Source: Rodentibacter haemolyticus
Lineage (GTDB): Bacteria > Pseudomonadota > Gammaproteobacteria > Enterobacterales > Pasteurellaceae
Assembly: GCF_015356115.1 (NCBI RefSeq)
Contig: NZ_CP063056.1
Location: forward strand, 992,001 to 1,056,000
Reading direction: 5' to 3'
DNA: 64,000 nt
Part shown: positions 44,281 through 53,101 of the stretch, piece after piece
Layout: every line of letters starts with the position of its first letter
How positions within the stretch are numbered: position 1 is the first letter of the stretch
Position numbers and translations under genes: made by a program
Notes under the pieces: generated by a model
The model's input: only the letters and a program-made list of their open reading frames with translations
Databases searched by the model: none
Told to the model about the DNA's origin: nothing

Positions 44281-45324
44281 TCATTTGCTTTCCACATCCC
44301 CCAATAATGCGGCATATTTAATCGTACTTGGATCGGATTCTAAAGCGATTTTTAACGCCATTGTCAGCGGAACGGAAAGGAGCATCCCAACCGTACCGAG
44401 TAGCCAGCCCCAAAATAAGAGGGAAAGAAAAACCTCCAGCGTAGAAAGCCCTAAGCGTTTTCCCATCATTTTCGGCTCAAGGATATTACCAATGATCATA
44501 TTAACGGCAATTACCCCGATCGCGACACCAAAACCGATACCGAAACCGTTTAATAACAAAGCTTGAACAATAATCGGAATAGCGGCGATAACGGAACCGA
44601 TATTTGGTATGTAATTAAGCAAAAAACTCAAAGTTGCCCATAAAATCACATATTGCACACCGCAAATTTCGAGCAAAATAAAAACGCAAATTCCCGTGAG
44701 CAAACTGGTGATGGTTTTAATCCCAAGGTAGCCAATCACCCCTTGTAAAACCCGATCAATATGATGTTCTTCCTTGGCTATATCCGTAGAATTAGCACTC
44801 ATCACGATAGCGAATTTATGTTTTATCGTTGGTGCTTCGGCAAGCATAAAAATCACCACAAGCACCAAGACAAAGACATTACTCACCACACCGGAAAAAT
44901 TAAGCAACAAACGACTTACAAAATTCATAATGATACTGGGATCAAAATAATCTTGAATCGTCTCACGTGAGAAATGAATAGGTAAATTGAAGCGTTGCGC
45001 CAGTGTCATCACATCATTTACTCGCTCGGAAAGCAATGTCTTATATTGCGGAATAGATTGAGTAAACTCACGTGCGCTACTATTAATTAACCCGACTAAA
45101 AAGAAAAAAATGAGAGTGATCAAGACAAACAACAGTACCATAGCAAGCCAATGAGGCACGCGGCGTGTCGTCATTGATTTGATTATCGGAGAACAAATAA
45201 TCGCAATGAAAAGCGCAAGCAAAAACGGCACAACAATCTCTGCCGCCAATTTTATACCGGCGAGAATTATCACCAATGCCGCCATACTCATTAAAGTGCG
45301 GTGTAAATTGAGACTGTTTTTCAC
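44281..45324 (-). CDS. AI-2E family (PerM/TqsA-like) membrane transporter
   Basis: 347 residues with about eight membrane segments and a long periplasmic or cytoplasmic loop (about 75-150). Family stretches: VVPFLLALFIAIICSPII, LSFLLNYIPNIGSVIAAIPII and GNILEPKMMGKRLGLSTLEVFLSLLFWGWLLG. Members export autoinducer-2 or act as Na+/H+ exchangers, so the substrate is open. It starts with GTG overlapping the glnB stop by one base, so it is the last gene of mog-glnB-perM. Confidence 0.88.
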   Translation of the reverse strand: MKNSLNLHRTLMSMAALVIILAGIKLAAEIVVPFLLALFIAIICSPIIKSMTTRRVPHWLAMVLLFVLITLIFFFLVGLINSSAREFTQSIPQYKTLLSERVNDVMTLAQRFNLPIHFSRETIQDYFDPSIIMNFVSRLLLNFSGVVSNVFVLVLVVIFMLAEAPTIKHKFAIVMSANSTDIAKEEHHIDRVLQGVIGYLGIKTITSLLTGICVFILLEICGVQYVILWATLSFLLNYIPNIGSVIAAIPIIVQALLLNGFGIGFGVAIGVIAVNMIIGNILEPKMMGKRLGLSTLEVFLSLLFWGWLLGTVGMLLSVPLTMALKIALESDPSTIKYAALLGDVESK

Positions 45325-45662
45325 TAAACGGCTTCCTCATTTTCTTCGCCGGTACGGATACGAATCGCACGCTCAACATCATAGACAAAAATTTTACCGT
45401 CACCGATTTTACCGGTTTGGCAGGTTTCTACGATAGTTTCAATACATTGTTCCAACAGCTCATCCGGCACGACAATTTCCATTTTAACTTTTGGCAAAAA
45501 ATCCACCATATACTCGGCACCGCGATACAGTTCCGTATGCCCTTTTTGGCGACCAAAACCCCGCACTTCGGTAACCGTCATACCGCTAATGCCGATATCA
45601 GAAAGATTTTCCCGTACATCATCCAATTTAAAAGGTTTAATCATCGCTTCGATTTTTTTCAT
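45324..45662 (-). CDS. glnB: Nitrogen regulatory protein PII
   Basis: 112 residues from the ATG at 45662 (GGAGAAATAAG upstream), which gives the exact PII length; the longer in-frame extension reads into mog. Tyr51, the uridylylation site, lies in the T-loop (GHTELYRGAEYMVDFLPKVK), and the C-terminal signature KIGDGKIFVYDVERAIRIRTGE is present. PII senses 2-oxoglutarate and ATP/ADP and tunes ammonia assimilation, a process that also involves gdhA in this window. It begins one base after mog. Confidence 0.96.
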   Translation of the reverse strand: MKKIEAMIKPFKLDDVRENLSDIGISGMTVTEVRGFGRQKGHTELYRGAEYMVDFLPKVKMEIVVPDELLEQCIETIVETCQTGKIGDGKIFVYDVERAIRIRTGEENEEAV

Positions 45663-45663
45663 C

Positions 45664-46260
45664 TTATTTCTCCGTATTATGTTCACGTCTCGCCGATTTC
45701 GGGCGAAAACTTTCAATAATTTCAGGGTGAGTATCGACATATAAGCCGTTAATCAATTGTAAGCAATAAGGAATGGCACTAAAGATCCCTTTCACCAGCA
45801 CATTACCCGATTTATCTTTTACCCCTTCTAAGGTTTCTTTGATTGCTTTAGGTTGCCCCGGTAAATTCAGAATCAAACTTTCCTTCCGAATAACGCCGAC
45901 TTGACGGGATAAAATCGCCGTCGGAACAAAATGTAGGCTGATTTGACGCATTTGTTCTCCAAAACCGGGCATCTCACGATCAGCTACTGCAAGGGTTGCA
46001 TCCGGTGTAACGTCCCTTTTCGCAGGCCCCGTGCCGCCTGTGGTAAGCACGAGATGACAACCTTGCTGATCCACTAATTCTTTGAGCGTTTGTTCAATAA
46101 TCGATTGTTCATCGGGAATCAATCGGGCTTCAACTTCAAAAGGATCAATTAATGCTTGTGCTAACCAAGCCTGTAATTCAGGAATACCCTGATCTTGATA
46201 TACGCCTGTTGAGGCTCGATCCGAGATAGAAACTAAACCAATTTTTAAAAGTGCGGTCAT
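45664..46260 (-). CDS. mog: Molybdopterin adenylyltransferase
   Basis: 198 residues of the MoaB/Mog fold. The MPT-binding motif TTGGTGPAKRDVTPDATLAVADREMPGFGEQMR and the NLPGQPKAIKETL loop are nearly those of E. coli Mog. It adenylates molybdopterin before molybdate insertion. First gene of a tight three-gene unit with glnB and the AI-2E transporter; an uptake signal lies at the very start of the coding region. Confidence 0.96.
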   Translation of the reverse strand: MTALLKIGLVSISDRASTGVYQDQGIPELQAWLAQALIDPFEVEARLIPDEQSIIEQTLKELVDQQGCHLVLTTGGTGPAKRDVTPDATLAVADREMPGFGEQMRQISLHFVPTAILSRQVGVIRKESLILNLPGQPKAIKETLEGVKDKSGNVLVKGIFSAIPYCLQLINGLYVDTHPEIIESFRPKSARREHNTEK

Positions 46261-46273
46261 ATTTTTCCTTGTT

Positions 46274-48130
46274 TTAGAATGGAAATAAAAGTGGAATAAG
46301 GAATACGCTTACTAACATCACAAGTAAAGTGAAGGGTACGCCTATTTTTAAAAAATCACTAAACTTATAACCACCGGGGCCTAACACCATCGTATTCACC
46401 GGTGATGATACCGGGGTCATAAAGGCGGCGGAAGCAGCAATAGCAACAATCATTGCAAACGGGATCGGTGAAACATTGAGTTGTTGTGCTAATGAAATGG
46501 CAATAGGTGCAACTAAAATTGCTGTTGCGGTGTTGGAAATAAATAGTCCCACCACGGCACAAAAGATAAATAACATCATAAGCACTAAATGCATTCCCCA
46601 ATTACCGACCAAGCCTAACATCGCTTCTACCGCAAGGTTAATTCCACCTGTTTTCTGTAATGCGGCGGCAAACGGCATCATACCGATAATTAAAATCAAA
46701 CTTGGCCAATGAATTGAATCATAAGCACTTTTTGCATCCACACAGCGGAAATAACCCAGCATTAAACAAGCGATTAAAGCTGCGATAACATTAGGCACAA
46801 TACCCGACACCATTAATGCCACCATCACCAACACAGAAATCAATGCCTGCGGCGCTTGGCTTTGAGCGGGAGCAACGCGATCCATTTCTTTCGGATAACT
46901 CAACACCACAAAATCATTCGTACGACTGCGCATTTGTTGAATAAACTTCCAATCCCCAATCACTAAAATGAGATCGCCAAGTTTGTAAGGCGTACCGGTG
47001 AAACTATCTGAAATCAATTCACCCTCACGTTTGATGCCTACCACGTTTAAACCGTATCTTGAACGAAACTCAACTTCTGCCGTTGTTTTATCGATGATGC
47101 TTGAGCCGGGCACTAAGGTCAATTCCGCCATACCGATAGATTTCGCTTGTTCATTAAAAGATTGAGGTTTAATTTCCGCCGGCTCTAAATTATGATTTTG
47201 ACAAAATTCCGCTAAATCAAAATTTTGCTGACCAATGTCAATCATCAAAATATCCTTCTCATGAATTTCGGAACTACTCAGCGGCATCGTATAAACGGGG
47301 CGAAAACGTTTCCAACGCTCAATCGCCAGAACATTCAAACCATAATTGGAACGTAAATTCAGCTCATTCAAGTTTTTACCGATAAAAGGTGAACCGGGAC
47401 GCACGACAAAACGTTTAGTACGATCACGTAAACCGTATTCGTCAATCAGTTCCGCCATAGAGCGTTGATTATTATTTTGCTGTTCCGTGCCGATATTTGT
47501 ACCAAGCCAGCGACGTATCAGTAGCATATAACCGATGCCAAGTAATAAGATCACCAAACCGATAGGCGTGAAATCAAAAAATCGCAAACGAGATCCTGTG
47601 TCTTTAATCAATTCCGCATTTACCACCAAATTTGGCGCGGTGGCAATCAAGGTCATCATTCCGCTAATCAATCCGGCGACACTAAGCGGCATCATTAAAC
47701 GTTTAGGTGGAAGGTTCATTTGACGACAAATCATCAAGACGACAGGGATAAAAATCGCCACGACACCGGTAGAACTCATAAAAGCGCCCAATCCGGCAAC
47801 CGCCAACATCAGTAAAACCAATACTTTGGTTTCACTATTGCCTGCAAGTTTTAAAATCCCATCACTTACTTGATAAGCAATGCCGGTACGTACCAATCCC
47901 TCACCCACAATAAAAAGTAACGCAATTAAGATAATATTCGGATCACTAAATCCCGCAAAAATTTCATCCGTCGTTAAAATACCACTTAAATAAAACGCCA
48001 ACATCACCAAAAGTGCCGCGGCATCCATTCGCACTTTATTGCGCACAAAAAGCAATACGGCAACGGCAAGTAAAGCAAGCGTCCAAAATAACGGGCTCAC
48101 CCAAAGCGCATTGGTGAAGATAGTATTCAT
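46274..48130 (-). CDS. SLC13-family permease with two RCK_C domains (YfbS-like)
   Basis: 618 residues. About twelve membrane segments in two halves (1-210 and 415-618) enclose a cytoplasmic region with two TrkA-C-type (RCK_C) domains, seen as paired LNLRSNYGLNVLAIERWKRF and VEFRSRYGLNVVGIKREGEL repeats. The transporter signatures STGVVAIFIPVVL and ATAPNLVVNAEL, and SNTATAILVAPIAISLA late in the chain, fit the divalent anion:Na+ symporter group. Sulfate or dicarboxylate are likely substrates but not determined. It lies between rnhB and mog on the same strand (13 bp before mog). Confidence 0.87.
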   Translation of the reverse strand: MNTIFTNALWVSPLFWTLALLAVAVLLFVRNKVRMDAAALLVMLAFYLSGILTTDEIFAGFSDPNIILIALLFIVGEGLVRTGIAYQVSDGILKLAGNSETKVLVLLMLAVAGLGAFMSSTGVVAIFIPVVLMICRQMNLPPKRLMMPLSVAGLISGMMTLIATAPNLVVNAELIKDTGSRLRFFDFTPIGLVILLLGIGYMLLIRRWLGTNIGTEQQNNNQRSMAELIDEYGLRDRTKRFVVRPGSPFIGKNLNELNLRSNYGLNVLAIERWKRFRPVYTMPLSSSEIHEKDILMIDIGQQNFDLAEFCQNHNLEPAEIKPQSFNEQAKSIGMAELTLVPGSSIIDKTTAEVEFRSRYGLNVVGIKREGELISDSFTGTPYKLGDLILVIGDWKFIQQMRSRTNDFVVLSYPKEMDRVAPAQSQAPQALISVLVMVALMVSGIVPNVIAALIACLMLGYFRCVDAKSAYDSIHWPSLILIIGMMPFAAALQKTGGINLAVEAMLGLVGNWGMHLVLMMLFIFCAVVGLFISNTATAILVAPIAISLAQQLNVSPIPFAMIVAIAASAAFMTPVSSPVNTMVLGPGGYKFSDFLKIGVPFTLLVMLVSVFLIPLLFPF

Positions 48131-48139
48131 CAGTGTCTC

Positions 48140-48733
48140 CTAACGATTTTCCAAGACTTTTTTGACCGGTGCAAAACTACGGCGATGTTGAGGCAATGCA
48201 CCGAATTCTGCTAATTTTTCTAAATGCAATTTCGTGGGATAACCTTTATGTTGCGCAAAAGCATAATCCGGATATTGGCGATCCAATTCTGCCATTTCTT
48301 GATCACGCGCCACTTTTGCTAAAATAGAAGCGGCACTGATTTCGGCCACCAGGCTATCGCCTTTCACGACAGATTGTGCGGGAATATCAAGATCTTTAGG
48401 AATTTTATTCCCATCTATCAAAACAAAGTGCGGTTGAATTTTTAAGGATTTTACCGCGCGCGTCATCGCTAATAAAGAAGCCTGTAAAATATTAATTTCA
48501 TCAATTTCTTCTGCTTCTGCACGTCCCAATGCCCACGCGAGTGCCTTTTCCTTGATTTCTTCTGCTAGCGTAATGCGTTTCTTTTCCGTCAATTTTTTAG
48601 AATCCGCCAAACCTTCAATCGGCTTATTCGGATCTAAAATTACCGCTGCGGTAACCACCGCTCCCACTAAAGGACCACGCCCTACTTCATCAACACCGGC
48701 TATCAACCTATAGCCTTGAGGATACTCAAACAT
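48140..48733 (-). CDS. rnhB: Ribonuclease HII
   Basis: 197 residues. The active-site motif GVDEVGRGPLVGAVV and the later Asp/Glu residues in FVLIDGNKIP and SAASILAKVARDQEM are present. It cuts RNA-DNA hybrids and single ribonucleotides in DNA. It overlaps the end of lpxB by 8 bp, closing the long pyrH-to-rnhB block. Confidence 0.96.
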   Translation of the reverse strand: MFEYPQGYRLIAGVDEVGRGPLVGAVVTAAVILDPNKPIEGLADSKKLTEKKRITLAEEIKEKALAWALGRAEAEEIDEINILQASLLAMTRAVKSLKIQPHFVLIDGNKIPKDLDIPAQSVVKGDSLVAEISAASILAKVARDQEMAELDRQYPDYAFAQHKGYPTKLHLEKLAEFGALPQHRRSFAPVKKVLENR

Positions 48734-49898
48734 TTCCCGTTACCTCCAATAAATCGATGACGGCCTGTGCCGCCTGTTTGTCCGCGTCACATTGAATTTG
48801 TTGGTGTAAGTCAGTAAAACGCTGAATTAAAATATGGCGATTTTTAACCGCACTTTCTTCAGTTGAAAGATACACGGCAAGTTTTTCCGTCAACCGTTCG
48901 GGTTCGCATTCTTCTTGAATCATTTCCGGCACTAACATTTCATTCGCCAATAAATTAGGCAGGGAAATATACGGGGTTTTCACCAAACGTTTGGCTAAAA
49001 AATACGTGAGCGGTTTCATTTTATAGCCCACAACCATTGGCGATTTGCAAAGCATTGCTTCTAAGGCGGCAGTGCCGGAAGCCAACAAAGTGGCATCAGC
49101 TGCGATCAATACTTGGCGAGCCTGACCATCAATAAGATGCATATCTAAATCCGGGGCGATACGTGCTTTGATCGCCTCAAATTGCTGACGACGTTTTTCA
49201 TTCACTAACGGCACAAGAAATTGCAGATCGGGAAATTGTGCTTTCAACAATAACGCCGTTTTTAGGAAAGGCTCGGTTAAAAATTCCACTTCTGACCCAC
49301 GGCTTCCAACAAGAATAGCTAAGTAACGTTGCGCCGGATCGATATTAAGAAACTGGCAAGCCTCTAAACGATCGGGTTTGAGCGGAATGGCATCCGCCAT
49401 CGTGTGTCCGATAAAACGGCAAGGCACGTTAAATTTATCGTAAAAGGCTTTTTCAAAAGGCAGAAAAGCCAATACCTGATTGGTCGCTTTGGCAATTTTA
49501 TGAATGCGTTTTTGACGCCATGCCCACACGGACGGGCTTACGTAATGAACCGTTTTAATGCCCTTTGCTTTTAGTTTTAATTCCACATCCAAGTTAAAAT
49601 CCGGTGCATCAATACCGATATAAACATCCGGTTTTTCTTGCAACATAGTCTGAATCACTTTTTTACGGATTTTAAGTAAACGGGGTAAATGTTTCAGAAT
49701 TTCAGCCAATCCCATTACCGAAAGTTCTTCCATATCCACTAACGTTTCACAGCCTTCAGCGATCATACGTGGCCCTGCAATGCCGATAAAACGTCCGTTT
49801 GGATAATGCGCTTTAAGCTGGCGAATCAATCCTGCGCCGAGAATGTCGCCCGATACTTCACCGGCAACAAGGGCAATGGTAGGATTTTCTTTGTTCAT
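48726..49898 (-). CDS. lpxB: Lipid-A-disaccharide synthase
   Basis: 390 residues from ATG 49898. It joins UDP-diacylglucosamine and lipid X to the lipid A disaccharide. Conserved segments: VAGEVSGDILGAGLI, GIAGPRMIAEGCE, YVSPSVWAWRQKRI, FIGHTMAD and ASGTAALEAMLCKSPMVVGY. A nine-codon upstream extension is not conserved in the family. A paired-uptake-signal hairpin stands between lpxA and this gene, so some uncoupling from upstream genes is possible. Confidence 0.96.
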   Translation of the reverse strand: MNKENPTIALVAGEVSGDILGAGLIRQLKAHYPNGRFIGIAGPRMIAEGCETLVDMEELSVMGLAEILKHLPRLLKIRKKVIQTMLQEKPDVYIGIDAPDFNLDVELKLKAKGIKTVHYVSPSVWAWRQKRIHKIAKATNQVLAFLPFEKAFYDKFNVPCRFIGHTMADAIPLKPDRLEACQFLNIDPAQRYLAILVGSRGSEVEFLTEPFLKTALLLKAQFPDLQFLVPLVNEKRRQQFEAIKARIAPDLDMHLIDGQARQVLIAADATLLASGTAALEAMLCKSPMVVGYKMKPLTYFLAKRLVKTPYISLPNLLANEMLVPEMIQEECEPERLTEKLAVYLSTEESAVKNRHILIQRFTDLHQQIQCDADKQAAQAVIDLLEVTGNV

Positions 49899-49917
49899 TA
49901 AATTTATCCTAAAAAAT

Positions 49918-49945
49918 AACCGCACTTTGGAAAAAAAGTGCGGTT
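49918..49945 (-). terminator. Paired uptake-signal hairpin between lpxA and lpxB
   Basis: AACCGCACTT/AAAGTGCGGTT stem around TGGAAAA. It lies inside an operon, so it may act as a partial terminator or message-processing site. Confidence 0.65.
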
Positions 49946-50000
49946 GATTTGTTAATTGTTTTCATAAACCATTTCCCCTTTATTTAAGAGAAAATCTATT

Positions 50001-50789
50001 TTAACGAATGATCCCGCGGGTTGAACGTTTAAAGAAATCAATAAAGAAACTAATAGCGGAATCGGTTTCTGCGATTTGTTCTATTTCAGGCATCACTTCT
50101 TCAAGGGTTTTGCCGCTACGGTAAATCATTTTATATACGTTACGGATTGCGTGCATTGTCGGTTTATCAAAACCTCGACGTTTTAAACCTTCTAAGTTTA
50201 CGCCGAATGGGCGGGCATGGTTGCCTTGCGCCATCACATAAGGAGGAACATCTTGGCTTACCATTGAACCGCCGCCAAGCATTACGTGCGCCCCGACAAC
50301 AACAAACTGATGAATCGCCGACATACCGCCCACAATCACAAAATCATCCAATTCGACGTGGCCGGCAAGTGTTGCATTATTCGCCAAAATACAGTTATTT
50401 TTAATTTGGCAGTCATGGGCGATATGAACGTTAATCATTAACAGGTTATTATTGCCGATGCGGGTTACATCGCCACCTTGAATCGTGCCACGATGAATCG
50501 TTACGTGTTCACGGATTCTATTGGCATTACCAATAATAGTTTTTGTCGCTTCACCTTTGTATTTTAAATCTTGGTTCACTTCACCGATGGTGGCAAATTG
50601 ATAAATTTCGTTATCTTCGCCAATAACGGTATCGCCACGCACAACAACGTGTGATTTCAACACTGTACGCGCTTTAATCTCAACAGAACCTTCAACAATG
50701 CAGAAAGGCCCAATGAAAACCTCTTCGCCGATAACGGCGCCTTCCTCAACGATAGCCGTTGGGTGGATTTTTGCACTTGGGTGGATCAT
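50001..50789 (-). CDS. lpxA: UDP-N-acetylglucosamine acyltransferase
   Basis: 262 residues, left-handed beta-helix of hexapeptide repeats (IHPTAIVEEGAVIGEEVFIGPF...), with the catalytic His in NVHIAHDCQIKNN and the C-terminal helical part NVYKMIYRSGKTLEEVMPEI. It starts lipid A synthesis with a 3-hydroxyacyl-ACP. Fifteen bases after fabZ. Confidence 0.97.
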   Translation of the reverse strand: MIHPSAKIHPTAIVEEGAVIGEEVFIGPFCIVEGSVEIKARTVLKSHVVVRGDTVIGEDNEIYQFATIGEVNQDLKYKGEATKTIIGNANRIREHVTIHRGTIQGGDVTRIGNNNLLMINVHIAHDCQIKNNCILANNATLAGHVELDDFVIVGGMSAIHQFVVVGAHVMLGGGSMVSQDVPPYVMAQGNHARPFGVNLEGLKRRGFDKPTMHAIRNVYKMIYRSGKTLEEVMPEIEQIAETDSAISFFIDFFKRSTRGIIR

Positions 50790-50804
50790 ATTTATCCTCT
50801 TTGA

Positions 50805-51251
50805 TTAACGACGAGCACACATTAATTTTGCTTCACAAGCGACTTCACCGTTTACACTTGCGACACCGCTGAACGCAGTAATTCCACGGCGTTCTTTAAT
50901 CACTTGAACATACAATTCCATTTGATCGCCCGGTAATACGGGACGTTTAAAACGCGCTTCATCAACTCCGGCAAAATAGAATAATTCGCCCCCTTTTAAT
51001 TCGTGTGTTTTAAAGGCAAGTATTCCCATTGACTGCGCTAAAGCCTCTAAAATTAATACACCGGGTAAAATAGGTTCACCGGGAAAGTGACCTGTGAAAC
51101 AAGGCTCATTCACACTAATGTTTTTAATCGCTTTTAGCCATTCACCTTCTTTATAATCAATCACACGATCCACTAATAAAAATGGATAACGATGTGGTAA
51201 TAAAGTCATAATTTCTTTTGCTTCGATCACTTTTGATTGTTGTTCTGACAC
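50805..51251 (-). CDS. fabZ: 3-hydroxyacyl-[acyl-carrier-protein] dehydratase FabZ
   Basis: 148 residues if started at the GTG at 51251, which is preceded by AAAGG; another in-frame GTG lies at 51266. Hot-dog fold with catalytic His and Glu in TGHFPGEPILPGVLILEALAQ, plus YFAGVDEARFKRPVLPGDQ. It dehydrates hydroxyacyl-ACP in fatty acid elongation and competes with LpxA for the same substrate; the two genes are adjacent. Confidence 0.95.
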   Translation of the reverse strand: MSEQQSKVIEAKEIMTLLPHRYPFLLVDRVIDYKEGEWLKAIKNISVNEPCFTGHFPGEPILPGVLILEALAQSMGILAFKTHELKGGELFYFAGVDEARFKRPVLPGDQMELYVQVIKERRGITAFSGVASVNGEVACEAKLMCARR

Positions 51252-51310
51252 GCTGATACCTTTCACAAATAAAAATAATGCCGAATTATACGATATTTAC
51301 GTTTAAAAAC

Positions 51311-51340
51311 AAAACGCACCACAAAGGTGCGGTGCGTTTT
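51311..51340 (-). terminator. Hairpin between lpxD and fabZ
   Basis: AAAACGCACC/GGTGCGTTTT, 10-bp perfect stem with ACAAAGGTGC loop; on the minus strand GTTTTTAAAC follows. It resembles a weak intrinsic terminator or attenuator within the operon. Confidence 0.6.
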
Positions 51341-51349
51341 CAAAGAGAA

Positions 51350-52375
51350 TTAGCCGATTTTCTTTTCGAGCGCTTTTAAACGCTTATTCATACCATCAAT
51401 GCCTAACGTGAGTGTGGCGGTTTTTCGCCATTCCTTATTTGTTTGTAGCGGAATGCCGGAAGAATACACACCCGGTTCGGTGATAGGTCTCATCACCATT
51501 CCCATACCGGTTACCGTCACTTTATCACAAATTTCCATATGGCCATTGATAACACTCGCGCCGCCAATCAAGCAATAACGCCCTACCGTTAGACTACCCG
51601 CCATAATCACACCACCAGCAACCGCCGTACCGGTACCGATATGCACGTTATGGGCAATTTGGCAGAGATTGTCGATAATCACGTTATCTTCAATTACCGT
51701 TGCATCCAGCGCACCACGGTCAATACAGGTACAAGCGCCGATTTCAACATTATTACCGATAATCACCCGACCCACTTGCGGAATCTTAATCCAGCGACCA
51801 CGATCATTGGCATAACCAAAACCATCACTTCCAATCACCGCACCGGACTGAATTAAGCAGTTTGAACCGATTTCTACGTCATGATAAAGGGTTACATTCG
51901 CCCAAAGCTGAGTACCTGCACCGATTTTTGTGTTTTTTCCCACAAAACAGTTTGCGCCGATAATCACGTTATCACCGAGTATGACCCCTTCTTCAATCAC
52001 GGCATTTGCACCGATTGAAACATTTTCGCCTAAAAAAACACCGTCAAAAATGACCGCACTTGGTGCTATGCCATGGGCTGCTTTAGGTGTCGTATCCATA
52101 TATTGCGCCAAAATCGCATAAGCGACATAAGGATCTTTTACAATCAGCAAATTACTTTCAGGCGCACAAAATTCTACATCCGCTTCAGATACGACTAAAA
52201 TACCGGCATCGGAATCTTTTAATAATGGGCGAAACTTGGCGTTAGAAATAAACGTGAGTTGATTTGCTTGGGCTTTATCAAGAGGAGCAATGTTTACTAC
52301 AACAACATCGGCGTTACCGCGAACGGTAGCGCCGATTTGGTTTGCCAATTCTTGTAAAGAATAGGATTTTTGCAT
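51350..52375 (-). CDS. lpxD: UDP-3-O-(3-hydroxyacyl)glucosamine N-acyltransferase
   Basis: 341 residues: N-terminal uridine-binding domain (YSLQELANQIGATVRGNADVVV), a long hexapeptide beta-helix, catalytic His in IAHNVHIGTGTAVAGG and C-terminal helix (KEWRKTATLTLGIDGMNKRLKALEKKIG). Third step of lipid A synthesis. Twelve bases after skp. An uptake signal lies near 52053. Confidence 0.96.
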   Translation of the reverse strand: MQKSYSLQELANQIGATVRGNADVVVVNIAPLDKAQANQLTFISNAKFRPLLKDSDAGILVVSEADVEFCAPESNLLIVKDPYVAYAILAQYMDTTPKAAHGIAPSAVIFDGVFLGENVSIGANAVIEEGVILGDNVIIGANCFVGKNTKIGAGTQLWANVTLYHDVEIGSNCLIQSGAVIGSDGFGYANDRGRWIKIPQVGRVIIGNNVEIGACTCIDRGALDATVIEDNVIIDNLCQIAHNVHIGTGTAVAGGVIMAGSLTVGRYCLIGGASVINGHMEICDKVTVTGMGMVMRPITEPGVYSSGIPLQTNKEWRKTATLTLGIDGMNKRLKALEKKIG

Positions 52376-52387
52376 AATGAGAACCTA

Positions 52388-52999
52388 TTATTTTTTCTCT
52401 TCTGCTTTAGCAGGTGCTGCGGATTTTTCTGTCGCAGGAATAGATTTCAATACGTCTTCGGTAATATCTTTGCCGTCCACTGCAAATACCACGGAATTTG
52501 CATCAAGCACATAGGTATAACCTTTTTCTTTTGCGATTTTGTTTGTCGCAAGCTGGATGCTTTCTAATAATTGAGCACGAGCTTCAGCTTGACGTTTCTC
52601 ATTTTGTTCTTGAAACTCAGCCACTTTTTTGTCTTGTTCTTGCATCAACTTGGTAATCGCCGCTTCTTCGCCTGCGCCAAATTTGTTAATTTCAGCTTCA
52701 CGTTTTTGGATTTCGGCTTGACGTAAACGAGGAGCATCCTTTTGTAATGCCGCCACTTTCGCTTCTACTTTTTTACGTGACGCCTCAATTTTTTCATCAA
52801 TTTCCTTTTTGCTTGCCGCTAATTTATCCGCTGTCGGTTTAAATTCGGCATCTAATTTATCAGCGATAGCTTGACGATCCGGATGATTTTGGAATAAATA
52901 ACCGGCATTGATAAAGGCGATATTTTCATCTGCTGCTGCAAAACCGGATGCAAGGGCAAGACCGAGTGAAAGTGCGGTTACTTTTAAAACATTTTTCAT
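52388..52999 (-). CDS. skp: Periplasmic chaperone Skp (OmpH-like)
   Basis: 203 residues with signal peptide MKNVLKVTALSLGLALASGFAAA. The body is a long charged coiled coil (about 55-150) with the small beta-core at both ends (IAFINAGYLFQ, YTYVLDANSVVFAVDGKDIT). It is longer than E. coli Skp by an Ala/Lys-rich tail (KSAAPAKAEEKK). It keeps porins and other barrels soluble in the periplasm and lies next to bamA as usual. Confidence 0.94.
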   Translation of the reverse strand: MKNVLKVTALSLGLALASGFAAADENIAFINAGYLFQNHPDRQAIADKLDAEFKPTADKLAASKKEIDEKIEASRKKVEAKVAALQKDAPRLRQAEIQKREAEINKFGAGEEAAITKLMQEQDKKVAEFQEQNEKRQAEARAQLLESIQLATNKIAKEKGYTYVLDANSVVFAVDGKDITEDVLKSIPATEKSAAPAKAEEKK

Positions 53000-53101
53000 T
53001 GAGATTTCCTTATTGTTTTGGGTTGTTGGTTATACTTGCACCACATCATTATATGCTGTGCAAGATGCCGGCTTTGACCGGATAATTAAAACAAAGTTCG
53101 A

